DNA from: Pelomonas aquatica
Lineage (GTDB): Bacteria; Pseudomonadota; Gammaproteobacteria; Burkholderiales; Burkholderiaceae_C
NCBI RefSeq assembly: GCF_026712205.1
Contig: NZ_JAPPUW010000028.1
Coordinates: 1 to 58,234 of the forward strand
Direction of reading: 5' to 3'
DNA: 58,234 nt
Numbering within the stretch: position 1 is the first letter of the stretch; each line of letters begins with the position of its first letter. The position numbers and the translations under genes were made by a program. Below the pieces are notes generated by a model. The model worked only from the letters and a program-made list of their open reading frames with translations, was not told where the DNA came from and made no database searches. Positions 33,629 through 43,673 of the stretch are shown piece after piece.

Positions 33629-34891
33629 ATGCATCCTAATGCCCTGCTGGAGCTGTGCGCCGAGCTGATCGCCGCCGTCAACAAGCTCGACGCGCCGGCC
33701 GACGCCACCGTCTCGGCCTTCTTCCGCCAACACAAGAACCTCGGCCAGCGCGAGCGCGCCAGCCTGGCCGAGACCGTCTACGCGATGCTGCGCGAGCGGC
33801 TCAAGTTCCAGAACCTGGCCCAGAGCGGCAGCGGCCCGCTGCCGCGCCGCCTGGCCATGCTGGCCTGGCGCGGCAGCGACGCCTTCCTGCGCGGCGCGCT
33901 CGGCCCGGCGGAGAAGCAGTGGCTGGAGCAGATTCAGGCCATTGACCCGCGGAGCCTGGCGCCCAAGCTGCGCCACAACCTGCCCGACTGGCTGGCCGAG
34001 CCGCTGCTGGCCCGCCTCGGCGAGGACGAATTCTGGAAGCTCGCGGCCGCGATGAACGAGGCCGCGCCGCTGGACTTGCGCGTCAACACGCTCAAGCTCA
34101 AGCGCGAGGAGGCTCAGGCCCAGCTGGCCGCGGCCGGCATCGAGGCCATGCCGACGCCTTATTCGCCGCTGGGGCTGCGCGTGCAGGGCAAGCCGGCGCT
34201 GAACAAGCTGGCGCTGTTCACCAGCGGCGGCGTCGAGGTGCAGGACGAGGGCAGCCAGCTCCTTGCCCTGCTGCTGGCGCCCAGGCGCGGCGAGATGGTC
34301 GTGGACTTCTGCGCCGGCGCCGGGGGCAAGACCCTGGCCCTGGGCGCCGCGATGCGCAACACCGGCCGGCTCTATGCCTTCGACGTGTCCGGCCACCGGC
34401 TGGACGCGCTGAAGCCGCGGCTGGCGCGCAGCGGCCTGTCCAACGTCTACCCGGCGCAGATCGCGCACGAGCGCGACGAGCGCATCAAGCGCCTGGCCGG
34501 CAAGATCGACCGCGTGCTCGTCGACGCCCCCTGCTCGGGCCTGGGCACGCTGCGCCGCAACCCCGACCTGAAATGGCGCCAGTCGCCCCAGGGCCTGGCC
34601 GAGCTGCAGGACAAGCAGCGCGCCATCCTGGCCAGCGCCGCCCGCCTCGTGAAGCCGAGCGGCCGCCTGGTCTACGCGACCTGCAGCCTGCTGAACGCCG
34701 AGAACGAGGCCATCGCGGCCGAATTCGCGGCTGCCCACCCCGATTTCAGGCCGCTGGCGGCCGACGAGGCGCTGGCCAAGGCCCAGGTCGAGCGCGCCGG
34801 CGAGTTGGTGGAGAACGGCGCGCTGCGGCTGTGGCCGCACCGGCATGCGATGGACGGTTTCTTCGCCATTGCGTGGGAACGGACGGCTTGA
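33629..34891 (+). CDS. RsmB/NOP-family RNA m5C methyltransferase
   Basis: A 420-residue SAM-dependent enzyme that methylates cytosine C5 in RNA, probably rRNA. An N-terminal NusB-like or RNA-binding part is followed by the catalytic domain: VDFCAGAGGKTLALGAAM (SAM loop, about 226-243), DAPCSGLGTLRRNPDLKW (motif IV Cys) and VYATCSLLNAENE (motif VI nucleophile Cys). Whether it is orthologous to RsmB or RsmF cannot be settled here. It is followed after 130 bp by the desaturase gene. Confidence 0.92.
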   Translation: MHPNALLELCAELIAAVNKLDAPADATVSAFFRQHKNLGQRERASLAETVYAMLRERLKFQNLAQSGSGPLPRRLAMLAWRGSDAFLRGALGPAEKQWLEQIQAIDPRSLAPKLRHNLPDWLAEPLLARLGEDEFWKLAAAMNEAAPLDLRVNTLKLKREEAQAQLAAAGIEAMPTPYSPLGLRVQGKPALNKLALFTSGGVEVQDEGSQLLALLLAPRRGEMVVDFCAGAGGKTLALGAAMRNTGRLYAFDVSGHRLDALKPRLARSGLSNVYPAQIAHERDERIKRLAGKIDRVLVDAPCSGLGTLRRNPDLKWRQSPQGLAELQDKQRAILASAARLVKPSGRLVYATCSLLNAENEAIAAEFAAAHPDFRPLAADEALAKAQVERAGELVENGALRLWPHRHAMDGFFAIAWERTA

Positions 34892-34950
34892 CGAGGGTCA
34901 AGGAGCGCGCCGATTCGCACGCCGACGCCCGAATGCGGTGTTCCAGCCCC

Positions 34951-34978
34951 CTTGAATTTGGGGTCGCGCCTCTACAAT
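34951..34978 (+). promoter_or_regulatory. candidate promoter of the desaturase gene
   Basis: CTTGAA (34951-34956) and TACAAT (34973-34978) are separated by 16 bp, about 45 bp before the desaturase ATG. CTTGAA preceded by CCC also resembles a heat-shock sigma-32 -35 element, but the -10 is of the sigma-70 kind. Confidence 0.5.
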
Positions 34979-35021
34979 TGACCCCTCTTTTCATGGCCGC
35001 CTCGGCCGAGGTCCTGGACGA

Positions 35022-36233
35022 ATGAACGACATCCTGAACGCGCTGCTGAACTGGCTGGCCAATGGCCTGGCGGATTTCAGCGCCTGGCAACTCGTGGTCT
35101 ACACGCTGGTCGTGACCCACATCACGATCGCTGCGGTCACGATCTTCCTGCATCGTTCCCAGGCCCACCGTGCGCTGGATCTCGGCCCCATCCCGTCGCA
35201 TTTCTTCCGTTTCTGGCTGTGGCTGACGACCGGCATGGTCACCCGCGAGTGGGTCGCCATCCACCGCAAGCACCACGCGCGCTGCGAGACCGAGGAAGAC
35301 CCGCACAGCCCGCAGACCCGCGGCCTGCGCAAGGTGCTGGCCGAGGGCGCCGAGCTCTACCGCGCCGAGGCCAAGAACGCCGAGACCATCGCCAAGTACA
35401 GCCGTGGCACGCCCGACGACTGGATCGAGCGCAACCTCTACAGCCGTTTCAGCTGGCAGGGCGTTGGGCTGATGCTCATCATCAACATGGCCCTGTTCGG
35501 CGCCCTCGGCGCGACGATCTGGGCCATCCAGATGGCCTGGATCCCCTTCTGGGCCGCCGGCGTCATCAACGGCATCGGCCACTACTGGGGCTATCGCAAT
35601 TTCGAGGCGCCCGACGCGTCGACCAATCTGACGCCCTGGACGCTGATCGTCGGCGGCGAAGAGCTGCACAACAACCACCACACCTACCCGACCTCGGCCA
35701 AGTTCTCGGTCAAGCCCTATGAGTTCGACATTGGCTGGGTCTATATCCGCGGCCTGGAGATGCTGGGCTGGGCCAAGGTGCGCAAGACCACGCCCAAGCT
35801 GAGCCTGGGGGAAGTCAAGCCGGCCGATGCGCGCACGCTGGAGGCGCTGATCGCCAACCGCTACGAGGTCATGGCCAGCTATGCTCGCGACCTGAGGGCG
35901 GCCTGCGCGACCGAGCTGGCCAAGATCCAGGCCGAGGGCGGCCGGCACAGCGAGCGCTTCGCGCAGTTCAAGCTGGCCACGCGCTGGATGCACCGCGACG
36001 AGGAGCGCATCCCGGCGGCCGTGCAGGGCGACCTTGCCAACGCCCGCGCCGCCAGCCCCGTCATCGACAAGCTCGTGACGATGCGCGAGGAACTGCGCCA
36101 GATGTGGACCCGCACGAATGTGTCGGCCGAGCAGTTGGTGGCCGACCTGCAGGCCTGGTGCCGCCGTGCCGAGGAAAGCGGCATCGCCGAGCTGCAGGCC
36201 TTCTCGATGCGCCTGCGCGCGGCCCACGCCTGA
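35022..36233 (+). CDS. membrane fatty acid desaturase (acyl-CoA delta-9 type)
   Basis: A 403-residue di-iron membrane desaturase. The three histidine boxes are HRSQAH (His44 and His49), HRKHH (81-85) and HNNHH (216-220), spaced as in delta-9 acyl desaturases; membrane segments occur at about 22-42, 60-72 and 148-185. It introduces a double bond into saturated acyl chains and so adjusts membrane fluidity. The C-terminal 150 residues are a helical, charged extension seen in proteobacterial members. Its likely terminator has been displaced about 2 kb downstream by the inserted element. Confidence 0.92.
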   Translation: MNDILNALLNWLANGLADFSAWQLVVYTLVVTHITIAAVTIFLHRSQAHRALDLGPIPSHFFRFWLWLTTGMVTREWVAIHRKHHARCETEEDPHSPQTRGLRKVLAEGAELYRAEAKNAETIAKYSRGTPDDWIERNLYSRFSWQGVGLMLIINMALFGALGATIWAIQMAWIPFWAAGVINGIGHYWGYRNFEAPDASTNLTPWTLIVGGEELHNNHHTYPTSAKFSVKPYEFDIGWVYIRGLEMLGWAKVRKTTPKLSLGEVKPADARTLEALIANRYEVMASYARDLRAACATELAKIQAEGGRHSERFAQFKLATRWMHRDEERIPAAVQGDLANARAASPVIDKLVTMREELRQMWTRTNVSAEQLVADLQAWCRRAEESGIAELQAFSMRLRAAHA

Positions 36234-36244
36234 CGCGATATTTC

Positions 36245-36250
36245 GCCGCA
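36245..36250 (+). repeat. left copy of 6-bp target-site duplication GCCGCA
   Basis: GCCGCA sits immediately outside the left terminal inverted repeat, and the same six bases occur in direct orientation immediately outside the right one (38196-38201). Such a pair is the usual trace of transposition. Confidence 0.8.
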
Positions 36251-36271
36251 GGGGTGTTAAGACGCTGATGG
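36251..36271 (+). repeat. left terminal inverted repeat
   Basis: This 21-bp end begins GGGGTGTTAAGACGC and pairs with the reverse complement of 38175-38195, with one mismatch at the sixteenth base from the outer end. Confidence 0.85.
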
Positions 36272-36423
36272 ACGTTGCGGTGGTCGTGACGACTGCCATC
36301 CGCTACGCACGCATGACCGGCGACTTGGCTGCTATGGACGGCACGCCGCTCCACGAAGCCACGTTGTTCTTCGAGCGCGTGAGCTCGCTGCGCTCACCGG
36401 GCAGCACCGCAGCGACTGCCTGA
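36268..36423 (+). CDS. possible 51-residue ORF inside the element
   Basis: An ATG inside the left terminal repeat opens an ORF encoding a short soluble peptide (VVVTTAIRYARMTGDLAAMD...). No ribosome binding site is convincing and no family is recognised. A GC hairpin without T-tract (36434-36457) follows the stop. It may be a remnant of a larger gene. Between 36424 and 36827 I see no other gene. Confidence 0.25.
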   Translation: MDVAVVVTTAIRYARMTGDLAAMDGTPLHEATLFFERVSSLRSPGSTAATA

Positions 36424-36460
36424 CCATCAGGTCCGCCCCGGTCGACTGGCCGGGGCGACG

Positions 36461-36512
36461 AATCGCCGCTGCTGCGCGACAAAACCGGCTCAATCGCCGC
36501 TGCTAGGTGACA
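36461..36512. repeat. two direct repeats ending in TGACA, IS-end-like
   Basis: AATCGCCGCTGCT occurs at 36461-36473 and again at 36492-36504, each followed by a GACA-type sequence (GCGACAAAA and GGTGACAGAA). Multiple internal repeats next to a terminal TGACA (TGTCA on the other strand) resemble the ends of IS21-family elements. No matching partner end or istA/istB gene is seen in the window, so this may be a relic. Confidence 0.4.
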
Positions 36513-36827
36513 GAAGGCTGCCTTCAGGGGCGGAATCAGCGCCGACACACGACACAGGCCGACAGCACCGGGCAGGGCAGCCGCCCCTTGCCTGAGGGGG
36601 CTGGCGCCCTGGTTCGCTGGGCTCAGCTTGCGTAGCATTCAGAGGAACTGCCGGCACATCAGCGGCAGGTGACGCCCACCGTGGCGCAGGCCCCTTAGGT
36701 CTCTGATGCCTCCCTTCCTCGCATGGCGCTCTATCGCGCTATGCACTGTTCCTGCAGGCGCCAATGCCTCGCAGCGGTTCTGTTAGTGGGCGAACTCTTC
36801 TGCTGCGTTAAATCATTGGAGCACTCC

Positions 36828-37295
36828 ATGAACATGGACAAACTTCGCTTCCCCTCAGGGCGGTCTGTTGACCGGGCCCGTCAAGACGCCAAAACTCTCT
36901 CGCGCGAGGCCGGCATCCCCCTGGCACAGGCCCTCGACCAGGTTTGCTCGAAGAACGGCATGCACCAGCCTTGGAACAGCGCCTTGGCGTCCCTCAAGGC
37001 AAGTGCCAACGCGGTGGTCTGCGTCTGCTGCAGCGAGCCACAGAGCGACAGGACCAACCCGTTGATGGTGGTCAGCGCAGATTTCGACGATGGTGGCCAA
37101 GAGCTGGTGCACTTGCACTGCGCGAAGAACGACTCCCGCTACGGCTGCTGTTGGTGCTGCAGGGATGAGCGAATCTTCCTGGCTGTCGACCTCAATGACG
37201 CCGATGAGTGCCCCGACCACCGTGGGGAGTCGGTCTCTGACTCGTTGGAGGAGGACATCGACTCCTACATCGAGAACGTGCGGAACAACAGCTAG
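36828..37295 (+). CDS. Cys-rich protein of unknown function carried by the element
   Basis: A 155-residue protein with GGAG six bases before the ATG at 36828. The N-terminal part (FPSGRSVDRARQDAKTLSRE, then GIPLAQALDQVCSKNGMHQPW) resembles a short helical motif found in plasmid and accessory proteins, where an ALDxIA...W pattern recurs. The rest has ten Cys in all, including CVCC (65-68), Cys98, CCWCC (107-111) and Cys128 followed by His131, suggesting a zinc-binding fold. The acidic tail is EEDIDSYIEN. Codon use is less GC-biased than in the neighbours. It is the best candidate for the element's cargo; its role is unknown. Confidence 0.65.
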   Translation: MNMDKLRFPSGRSVDRARQDAKTLSREAGIPLAQALDQVCSKNGMHQPWNSALASLKASANAVVCVCCSEPQSDRTNPLMVVSADFDDGGQELVHLHCAKNDSRYGCCWCCRDERIFLAVDLNDADECPDHRGESVSDSLEEDIDSYIENVRNNS

Positions 37296-37309
37296 TCGCA
37301 GGTCCTTCC

Positions 37310-37345
37310 AGTCCGCCTCGGTCAGCAGGCCGAGGCGGACTGTTT
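37310..37345 (+). terminator. terminator-like hairpin after the Cys-rich gene
   Basis: A perfect 12-bp stem AGTCCGCCTCGG / CCGAGGCGGACT (37310-37321 and 37330-37341) with an eight-base loop is followed by GTTTCACGG, a weak T-tract. It lies 14 bp after the stop of the Cys-rich gene. From here to 37605 I see no gene, only a TTACGTAA palindrome (37502-37509) in relatively AT-rich DNA. Confidence 0.6.
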
Positions 37346-37605
37346 CACGGATTTCTAGTCCGTCACGCTGCTCGCGGACGCGTTGTCAGCAATGGCAACG
37401 ACTTGCACGCGATTCAGGGTATTCCGACACGGCCAACGGAGCGGCGTCGAGAACGATGTTTCACGGAAATCGACACTGGGAGTGTGGGCTGGTGCGTCGA
37501 TTACGTAATCAGTTATCAAACCCGATTTACCTAAAACGACGCGCTTTGGGCCGCCCAGGGCTAAGAAGCAACGCTACTTTCAAGGCCACCTTGCGCCTGC
37601 CCACA

Positions 37606-38064
37606 ATGCCGTTCCGTCGACTTCCTGCCGCCCTCCTGCAACTGTTGCTGGCCTTCAATCTGCTGGCAATCCTTGGCAACGTTACGGGCCTGAAGGTGTT
37701 GGTCGCCGAAGCGGGCAGGACGCCCATCGTCGCGACGTTGCTCAATTGGGTCGGGGTGTTGCCCCAAGGCGAGCCTACGGCTGCCAGTGGAAGGCGCGTG
37801 ACCAGCATGGGGATGGAGTCGTCACAGGCCGGCGAGAGCATGGCGGCCGGACAACCGGGGCGCCGCAACGGGATGGACCTCCAGGCGGCGCGCGCCGGGG
37901 TGCGCGAGCAGCTCCAAGCGCTCCACGCTACCCCTGCTGGCGTCACGCTGACCACGACCCCCGCCGGTCAGGCCGATGCGCTCAATCAGCTCGAGGGGCG
38001 TGCGCTGGGGCAGCGCGCTGCGCGGGGGCTCGGGCAGCCAGGCGTCGTTGGCCCCTCGCCTTGA
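37606..38064 (+). CDS. possible single-pass membrane protein inside the element
   Basis: A 152-residue ORF beginning MPFRRLPAALLQLLLAFNLL, a likely membrane anchor or signal (about 8-27). A Gly/Ala/Gln-rich soluble part follows (LQAARAGVREQLQALHATPA, about 90-109). Third codon positions are mostly G or C in this frame, which favours coding, but there is no clear ribosome binding site and the opposite strand is partly open too. No family is recognised. From 38065 to the right terminal repeat there is no gene. Confidence 0.45.
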   Translation: MPFRRLPAALLQLLLAFNLLAILGNVTGLKVLVAEAGRTPIVATLLNWVGVLPQGEPTAASGRRVTSMGMESSQAGESMAAGQPGRRNGMDLQAARAGVREQLQALHATPAGVTLTTTPAGQADALNQLEGRALGQRAARGLGQPGVVGPSP

Positions 38065-38174
38065 GGCTGCAGCCGTCGAAGGGGCCCACCAGGCCCGCAC
38101 GGCTGAGGCGTCGCCTAATTTTTCCGGAGCCCCCGGGAAATCAACGCTAAGTTGTTGATTTCACAGGAAATTGG

Positions 38175-38195
38175 CCATCTGCGTCTTAACACCCC
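38175..38195 (-). repeat. right terminal inverted repeat
   Basis: This 21-bp end contains GCGTCTTAACACCCC at its outer side and is the reverse complement of the left end with one mismatch. Confidence 0.85.
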
Positions 38196-38201
38196 GCCGC
38201 A
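38196..38201 (+). repeat. right copy of 6-bp target-site duplication GCCGCA
   Basis: It directly abuts the right terminal inverted repeat and is identical to 36245-36250. Confidence 0.8.
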
Positions 38202-38203
38202 GT

Positions 38204-38233
38204 AAAAGGGCGCCCCGCGGGGCGCCCTTTTTT
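38204..38233 (+). terminator. strong terminator, probably of the desaturase gene
   Basis: A 13-bp stem AAAAGGGCGCCCC / GGGGCGCCCTTTT (38204-38216 and 38219-38231) ends in a run of six T residues. It starts two bases after the right target-site duplication. Removing the element and one duplication copy would place it about 19 bp after the desaturase stop codon, so it looks like that gene's original terminator. Confidence 0.88.
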
Positions 38234-38289
38234 CTGGTCTGGCCTAGACTTGAAGCATGGATGCCGATTGCGTGCCTAGGAGGTTTGCC

Positions 38290-38772
38290 ATGAAGTGCCG
38301 CTGGATCGCTGTGGGCCTGCTCGCCCTGTCTGCCGCTGCGCGTGCCGACGTGCAGGTGAATTTCGTGCATCCCGAGAAGTTCTCGGACATCCGCGACAAC
38401 AACGGCTTCCGCGACGAGCGCGTGCTGGGCGAGCTGAGGGCCCATATGGTCAAGGAGGCTGCCAAGCTGCTGCCGGGCCGCGACGTGCGCTTCGACGTGA
38501 CCGACGTGAATCTGGCGGGTGAGATCGAGCCGTGGCGCCACGGCCAATGGATACGCGTCATGCGCTCCATGACGCCGCCGGCCATCACGCTGAGCTACGA
38601 GGTGCGCGACGGCGGCAAGATCGTGCAGCACGGCGAGGCCGCGCTGCGCGACATCGCCTACCAGGACCGGGCCATTGCGCCTTTCTCCAGCAGCGACCCG
38701 CTGCGCTACGAGAAGAGCATGCTGGACAGCTGGATGCAGCGCGAGTTCAACGCCAAGGTGACGCAGCGCTGA
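38290..38772 (+). CDS. DUF3016 periplasmic protein
   Basis: A 160-residue protein with a signal peptide (1-19, ending AAARA) followed by VQVNFVHPEKFSDIRD, the opening of DUF3016 proteins. Further family features are LGELRAHMVKEAAKLLP and the final helix YEKSMLDSWMQREF. Function unknown. AGGAGG lies seven bases before the ATG at 38290, which settles the start over an upstream ATG at 38257. Confidence 0.85.
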   Translation: MKCRWIAVGLLALSAAARADVQVNFVHPEKFSDIRDNNGFRDERVLGELRAHMVKEAAKLLPGRDVRFDVTDVNLAGEIEPWRHGQWIRVMRSMTPPAITLSYEVRDGGKIVQHGEAALRDIAYQDRAIAPFSSSDPLRYEKSMLDSWMQREFNAKVTQR

Positions 38773-38795
38773 TTCCTCGGCGGCCCAGAAAGAAC

Positions 38796-38833
38796 AAACC
38801 CGCCAGCGTTGCCGCTTGGCGGGTTTGTCTTTT
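38796..38833. terminator. bidirectional terminator between DUF3016 gene and rpmG
   Basis: A 10-bp stem AAACCCGCCA / TGGCGGGTTT (38796-38805 and 38817-38826) is followed by TTTGTCTTTT on the plus strand and by TTTGTTCTTTC on the minus strand. It can therefore serve both convergent genes. Confidence 0.85.
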
Positions 38834-38847
38834 CTGAAGCGATCAGA

Positions 38848-39018
38848 TCACTTCAGCTTGATTTCCTTGTACAGGACGTGCTTGCGCGCCTTGGGGTCGA
38901 ACTTCATGAATTCGAGCTTTTCGGGCGTGGTCTTCTTGTTCTTGTTCGTCGTGTAGAAGTGGCCGGTGCCCGCGGTGGACTCCAGCTTGATCTTTTCGCG
39001 GCCGCCTTTGGATGCCAT
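38848..39018 (-). CDS. rpmG: 50S ribosomal protein L33
   Basis: A 56-residue basic protein starting [20 protein letters not shown] and ending YKEIKLK, the normal L33 sequence. It has no CxxC zinc pair, so it is the cysteine-free form. It sits near the E site of the large ribosomal subunit. It follows rpmB by 35 bp, the usual pairing. Confidence 0.97.
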   Translation of the reverse strand: MASKGGREKIKLESTAGTGHFYTTNKNKKTTPEKLEFMKFDPKARKHVLYKEIKLK

Positions 39019-39053
39019 GGTCGTGTTCCTTCAGTAAGGTCAGTGGGCGCGGA

Positions 39054-39287
39054 TCAGAGCTCGCCCTTGGCGCGCAGATCGGCGACGACTTGGTCGATGC
39101 CGACCTTGTCGATCAAACGCAGAGCGGCGTTGCTGATGCGCAGGCGCACCCAGCGGTTTTCCGATTCCACGAAGAAACGGCGGTATTGCAGGTTCGGCAG
39201 GAACCGGCGCTTGGTTTTGTTGTTGGCGTGGGAAACATTGTTCCCGACCATGGGCTTCTTGCCCGTGACTTGACAGACGCGTGCCAT
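39054..39287 (-). CDS. rpmB: 50S ribosomal protein L28
   Basis: A 77-residue protein starting [20 protein letters not shown], with [12 protein letters not shown] in the middle, the typical L28 sequence. The true start is the ATG at 39287. The 188 bp upstream contain a TATACT -10-like box on the minus strand (39423-39428) but no good -35. It is transcribed with rpmG. Confidence 0.97.
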   Translation of the reverse strand: MARVCQVTGKKPMVGNNVSHANNKTKRRFLPNLQYRRFFVESENRWVRLRISNAALRLIDKVGIDQVVADLRAKGEL

Positions 39288-39475
39288 GACGCTTCTCCAC
39301 TCTGACGTTTGACCAGTTGCACGAGAACTCCCGCGCAACCCTTTGACCGCAATGCCTGCTAAACCTTCCCCGGGGCTTGTCGCCAAGGGTCGGGCGCGGT
39401 CCATCCAGCAGGCAAGCCGGCGAGTATAGCGGAAAACCCGGGATACAGGAGAGGGCTTCGTGCGGCCCTTTCCGA

Positions 39476-41266
<1,791 letters not shown>

Positions 41267-41282
41267 ACGGCACAATGCAGGG

Positions 41283-43673
41283 ATGAGTTTTCCCCTCGGT
41301 TCCCTGCTGGGCGGCGATGGCGCCGCGAGCGAAACCGCCGCCCCGGCCAAACCTACCCGCCGCCAGGCCCTCAAGCGCGAAGCCAGCCCGCCGTCGGCGG
41401 CCTCCAGACTGCTGCGCACGCCGCTGTGGCTGGCCCTGACCGCCTTGCTGCTCGCGCTGCTCGTGCTGGCCCTGGCCACGCATGACCTGCGCGACGCGGC
41501 CTTCAGCACCAGCGGCCAGCGCGAGCTGGTGCACAACCGCGTCGGCGGCTTCGGCGCCTGGCTGTCGGACGGCCTGCTCTTCGTATTCGGTTTCTCGGCC
41601 TGGTGGCTGCCGCTGCTGGCCCTGCGTGCCTGGCTGCGCAGCCTGGCAGGCCTGCTGCGGCACGACACGCCCGAGGCGCCGCGCTGGAGCCAGCGTGCGC
41701 GCTGGTGGGCCGGCGTGCTGCTGCTGGTGGGTGCGAGCTGCGCGCTGGAATGGAGCCGGCTGTACGCGCTGGAGCCGCGCCTGCCGGGCCACGCCGGCGG
41801 CGTGCTCGGCTACACGCTGGGCCCGCTGGGCATGAAGGGCCTGGGCTTTGCCGGCTCGGGCGTCGTCTGGATCGTGCTGCTGCTGACCGGCATGTCGTGG
41901 GCGCTGCGCTTCTCCTGGGGCCATCTGGCCGAGCGCATCGGCGAGCGCATCGAGCAGCTGCGCGAGAAGCGCATCGAGCAGCGCGAGATCAAGGCCGACC
42001 AGAAGGCCGGACAGCAGGCCGTCAAGGAGCGCGAGCTGGAGGTCGAGGTCGAACGCGAGGCCGAGCGCCAGCTGGAGCGCGACCTGGGGCTGGAGCATGC
42101 GCCCCTGGTCATCGAGCCGCCGGTCGTCGAGGTACCGCAATCCACCCGCGTCGCCAAGGAGCGCCAGCAGACGCTGTTCGCCGACGTCGGCGACGCCAAG
42201 CTGCCCCAGGTCGACCTGCTGGACGCCGCGCCAGGCCGCCAGGAGACGGTCACGCCCGAATCGCTGGAGATGACCAGCCGCCTGATCGAGAAGAAGCTGC
42301 GCGACTTCGGCGTCGAGGTGCACGTCGTCGCCGCGTCGCCCGGCCCCGTCATCACGCGCTACGAGATCGAGCCGGCCACCGGCGTCAAGGGCTCGCAGGT
42401 CGTCAACCTCGCCAAGGACCTGGCGCGCTCGCTGAGCCTGGTGTCCATCCGCGTCGTCGAGACCATCCCGGGCAAGAACTACATGGCGCTGGAGCTGCCG
42501 AACGCGCGCCGCCAGACCATCCGCCTCTCCGAGATCCTCGGCTCGCAGGTCTATGCCGACGCCGCATCCCAGCTGACCATGGGCCTGGGCAAGGACATCA
42601 TCGGCCTGCCCGTCGTGGCCGACCTGGCCAAGATGCCGCACTGCCTCGTCGCCGGCACGACCGGCTCGGGCAAGTCCGTCGGCATCAACGCGATGATCCT
42701 CAGCCTGCTCTACAAGGCCGAGGCCCGCGATGTGCGCCTCATCCTCATCGACCCCAAGATGCTGGAAATGAGCGTCTACGAGGGCATCCCGCATCTGCTG
42801 GCGCCGGTCGTCACCGACATGAAGCAGGCCGGCAATGCGCTGAACTGGTGTGTCGGCGAGATGGAGCGGCGCTACAAGCTGATGTCCAAGATGGGCGTGC
42901 GCAACCTGGCCGGCTACAACAAGAAGATCGACGAGGCCAAGGCCAACGGCATCAGCATCCCCAACCCTTTCGCGCTGAACAACGACGACCCGGAGCCACT
43001 GGAGCGCCTGCCCTTCATCGTCGTCGTCATCGACGAGCTGGCCGACCTGATGATGGTCGTCGGCAAGAAGATCGAGGAACTGATCGCGCGCCTCGCGCAG
43101 AAGGCCCGTGCGGCCGGCATCCACCTGATCCTGGCCACGCAGCGGCCGTCGGTGGACGTCATCACCGGCCTCATCAAGGCCAACATCCCGACGCGCCTGT
43201 CCTTCCAGGTCAGCTCCAAGATCGACAGCCGCACCATCCTCGACCAGATGGGCGCCGAGGCGCTGCTCGGCATGGGCGACATGCTCTACATGCCGTCCGG
43301 CACCGGCCTGCCCATCCGCGTGCACGGCGCCTTTGTCAGCGACGACGAGGTGCACCGCGTGGTGGAGTACATCAAGTCCCAGGGTGAACCCAACTACATC
43401 GAAGGCATCCTCGAAGGCGGCGTGCTCGACGACGCCGGCGGCGAGGCGCCCGCGCCGGGCGAGGCCAGCGGAGAGCAGGACCCCATGTACGACCAGGCCG
43501 TGGCCATCGTGCTGCAGCACCGCAAGGCGTCGATCTCGCTGGTCCAGCGCCATCTGCGGATCGGCTACAACCGCGCCGCGCGGCTGCTGGAGCAGATGGA
43601 GAACTCGGGCCTTGTCGGCGCCCTGGCATCCAACGGCAGCCGTGAATTGATTGTTCCGAAGCGAGACGAATGA
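41283..43673 (+). CDS. ftsK: DNA translocase FtsK
   Basis: A 796-residue septal DNA pump that clears and aligns chromosomes at division. It has four N-terminal membrane helices (about 45-200), a charged coiled linker (about 220-270, [18 protein letters not shown]), the RecA-like motor with [12 protein letters not shown] (Walker A) and [15 protein letters not shown] (Walker B), and the C-terminal gamma winged helix ([38 protein letters not shown]) that reads KOPS. Its stop overlaps the lolA start. Confidence 0.96.
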   Translation: MSFPLGSLLGGDGAASETAAPAKPTRRQALKREASPPSAASRLLRTPLWLALTALLLALLVLALATHDLRDAAFSTSGQRELVHNRVGGFGAWLSDGLLFVFGFSAWWLPLLALRAWLRSLAGLLRHDTPEAPRWSQRARWWAGVLLLVGASCALEWSRLYALEPRLPGHAGGVLGYTLGPLGMKGLGFAGSGVVWIVLLLTGMSWALRFSWGHLAERIGERIEQLREKRIEQREIKADQKAGQQAVKERELEVEVEREAERQLERDLGLEHAPLVIEPPVVEVPQSTRVAKERQQTLFADVGDAKLPQVDLLDAAPGRQETVTPESLEMTSRLIEKKLRDFGVEVHVVAASPGPVITRYEIEPATGVKGSQVVNLAKDLARSLSLVSIRVVETIPGKNYMALELPNARRQTIRLSEILGSQVYADAASQLTMGLGKDIIGLPVVADLAKMPHCLVAGTTGSGKSVGINAMILSLLYKAEARDVRLILIDPKMLEMSVYEGIPHLLAPVVTDMKQAGNALNWCVGEMERRYKLMSKMGVRNLAGYNKKIDEAKANGISIPNPFALNNDDPEPLERLPFIVVVIDELADLMMVVGKKIEELIARLAQKARAAGIHLILATQRPSVDVITGLIKANIPTRLSFQVSSKIDSRTILDQMGAEALLGMGDMLYMPSGTGLPIRVHGAFVSDDEVHRVVEYIKSQGEPNYIEGILEGGVLDDAGGEAPAPGEASGEQDPMYDQAVAIVLQHRKASISLVQRHLRIGYNRAARLLEQMENSGLVGALASNGSRELIVPKRDE

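Larger units (their letters stand above)
36251..38195. mobile_element. 1.95-kb transposable element without recognisable transposase
   Basis: The segment is bounded by 21-bp terminal inverted repeats (36251-36271 and 38175-38195) that match at 20 positions, with core GGGGTGTTAAGACGC at the outer left end. A 6-bp direct repeat GCCGCA flanks both ends. The base composition inside is visibly less GC-rich than the neighbours, especially 36720-37600. No transposase or integrase is seen on either strand, so it is probably non-autonomous, mobilised in trans, or decayed. Contents: a 51-residue ORF, a pair of direct repeats, a Cys-rich 155-residue ORF with a terminator-like hairpin, a 152-residue ORF, and an 8-bp stem at 38138-38161 near the right end. 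The IS family could not be assigned. Confidence 0.82.

Noticed and set aside
36303-36638. 111-residue minus-strand ORF at the left of the element.
   Set aside because: No ribosome binding site, no recognisable domain, and it crosses the repeat pair and hairpin; likely chance.
37090-37605. Upstream extension of the 37606 ORF through the Cys-rich gene in another frame.
   Set aside because: It overlaps a better-supported gene out of frame and gives a Ser/Arg-rich sequence with no signal; the ATG at 37606 begins a plausible protein.
37822-38100. Minus-strand ORF inside the element with a WLPEPPRSALPQRTPLELI stretch that recalls antitoxin toxin-binding domains.
   Set aside because: The plus-strand frame has better third-position GC and an N-terminal membrane segment; the resemblance is short and no toxin gene is nearby.
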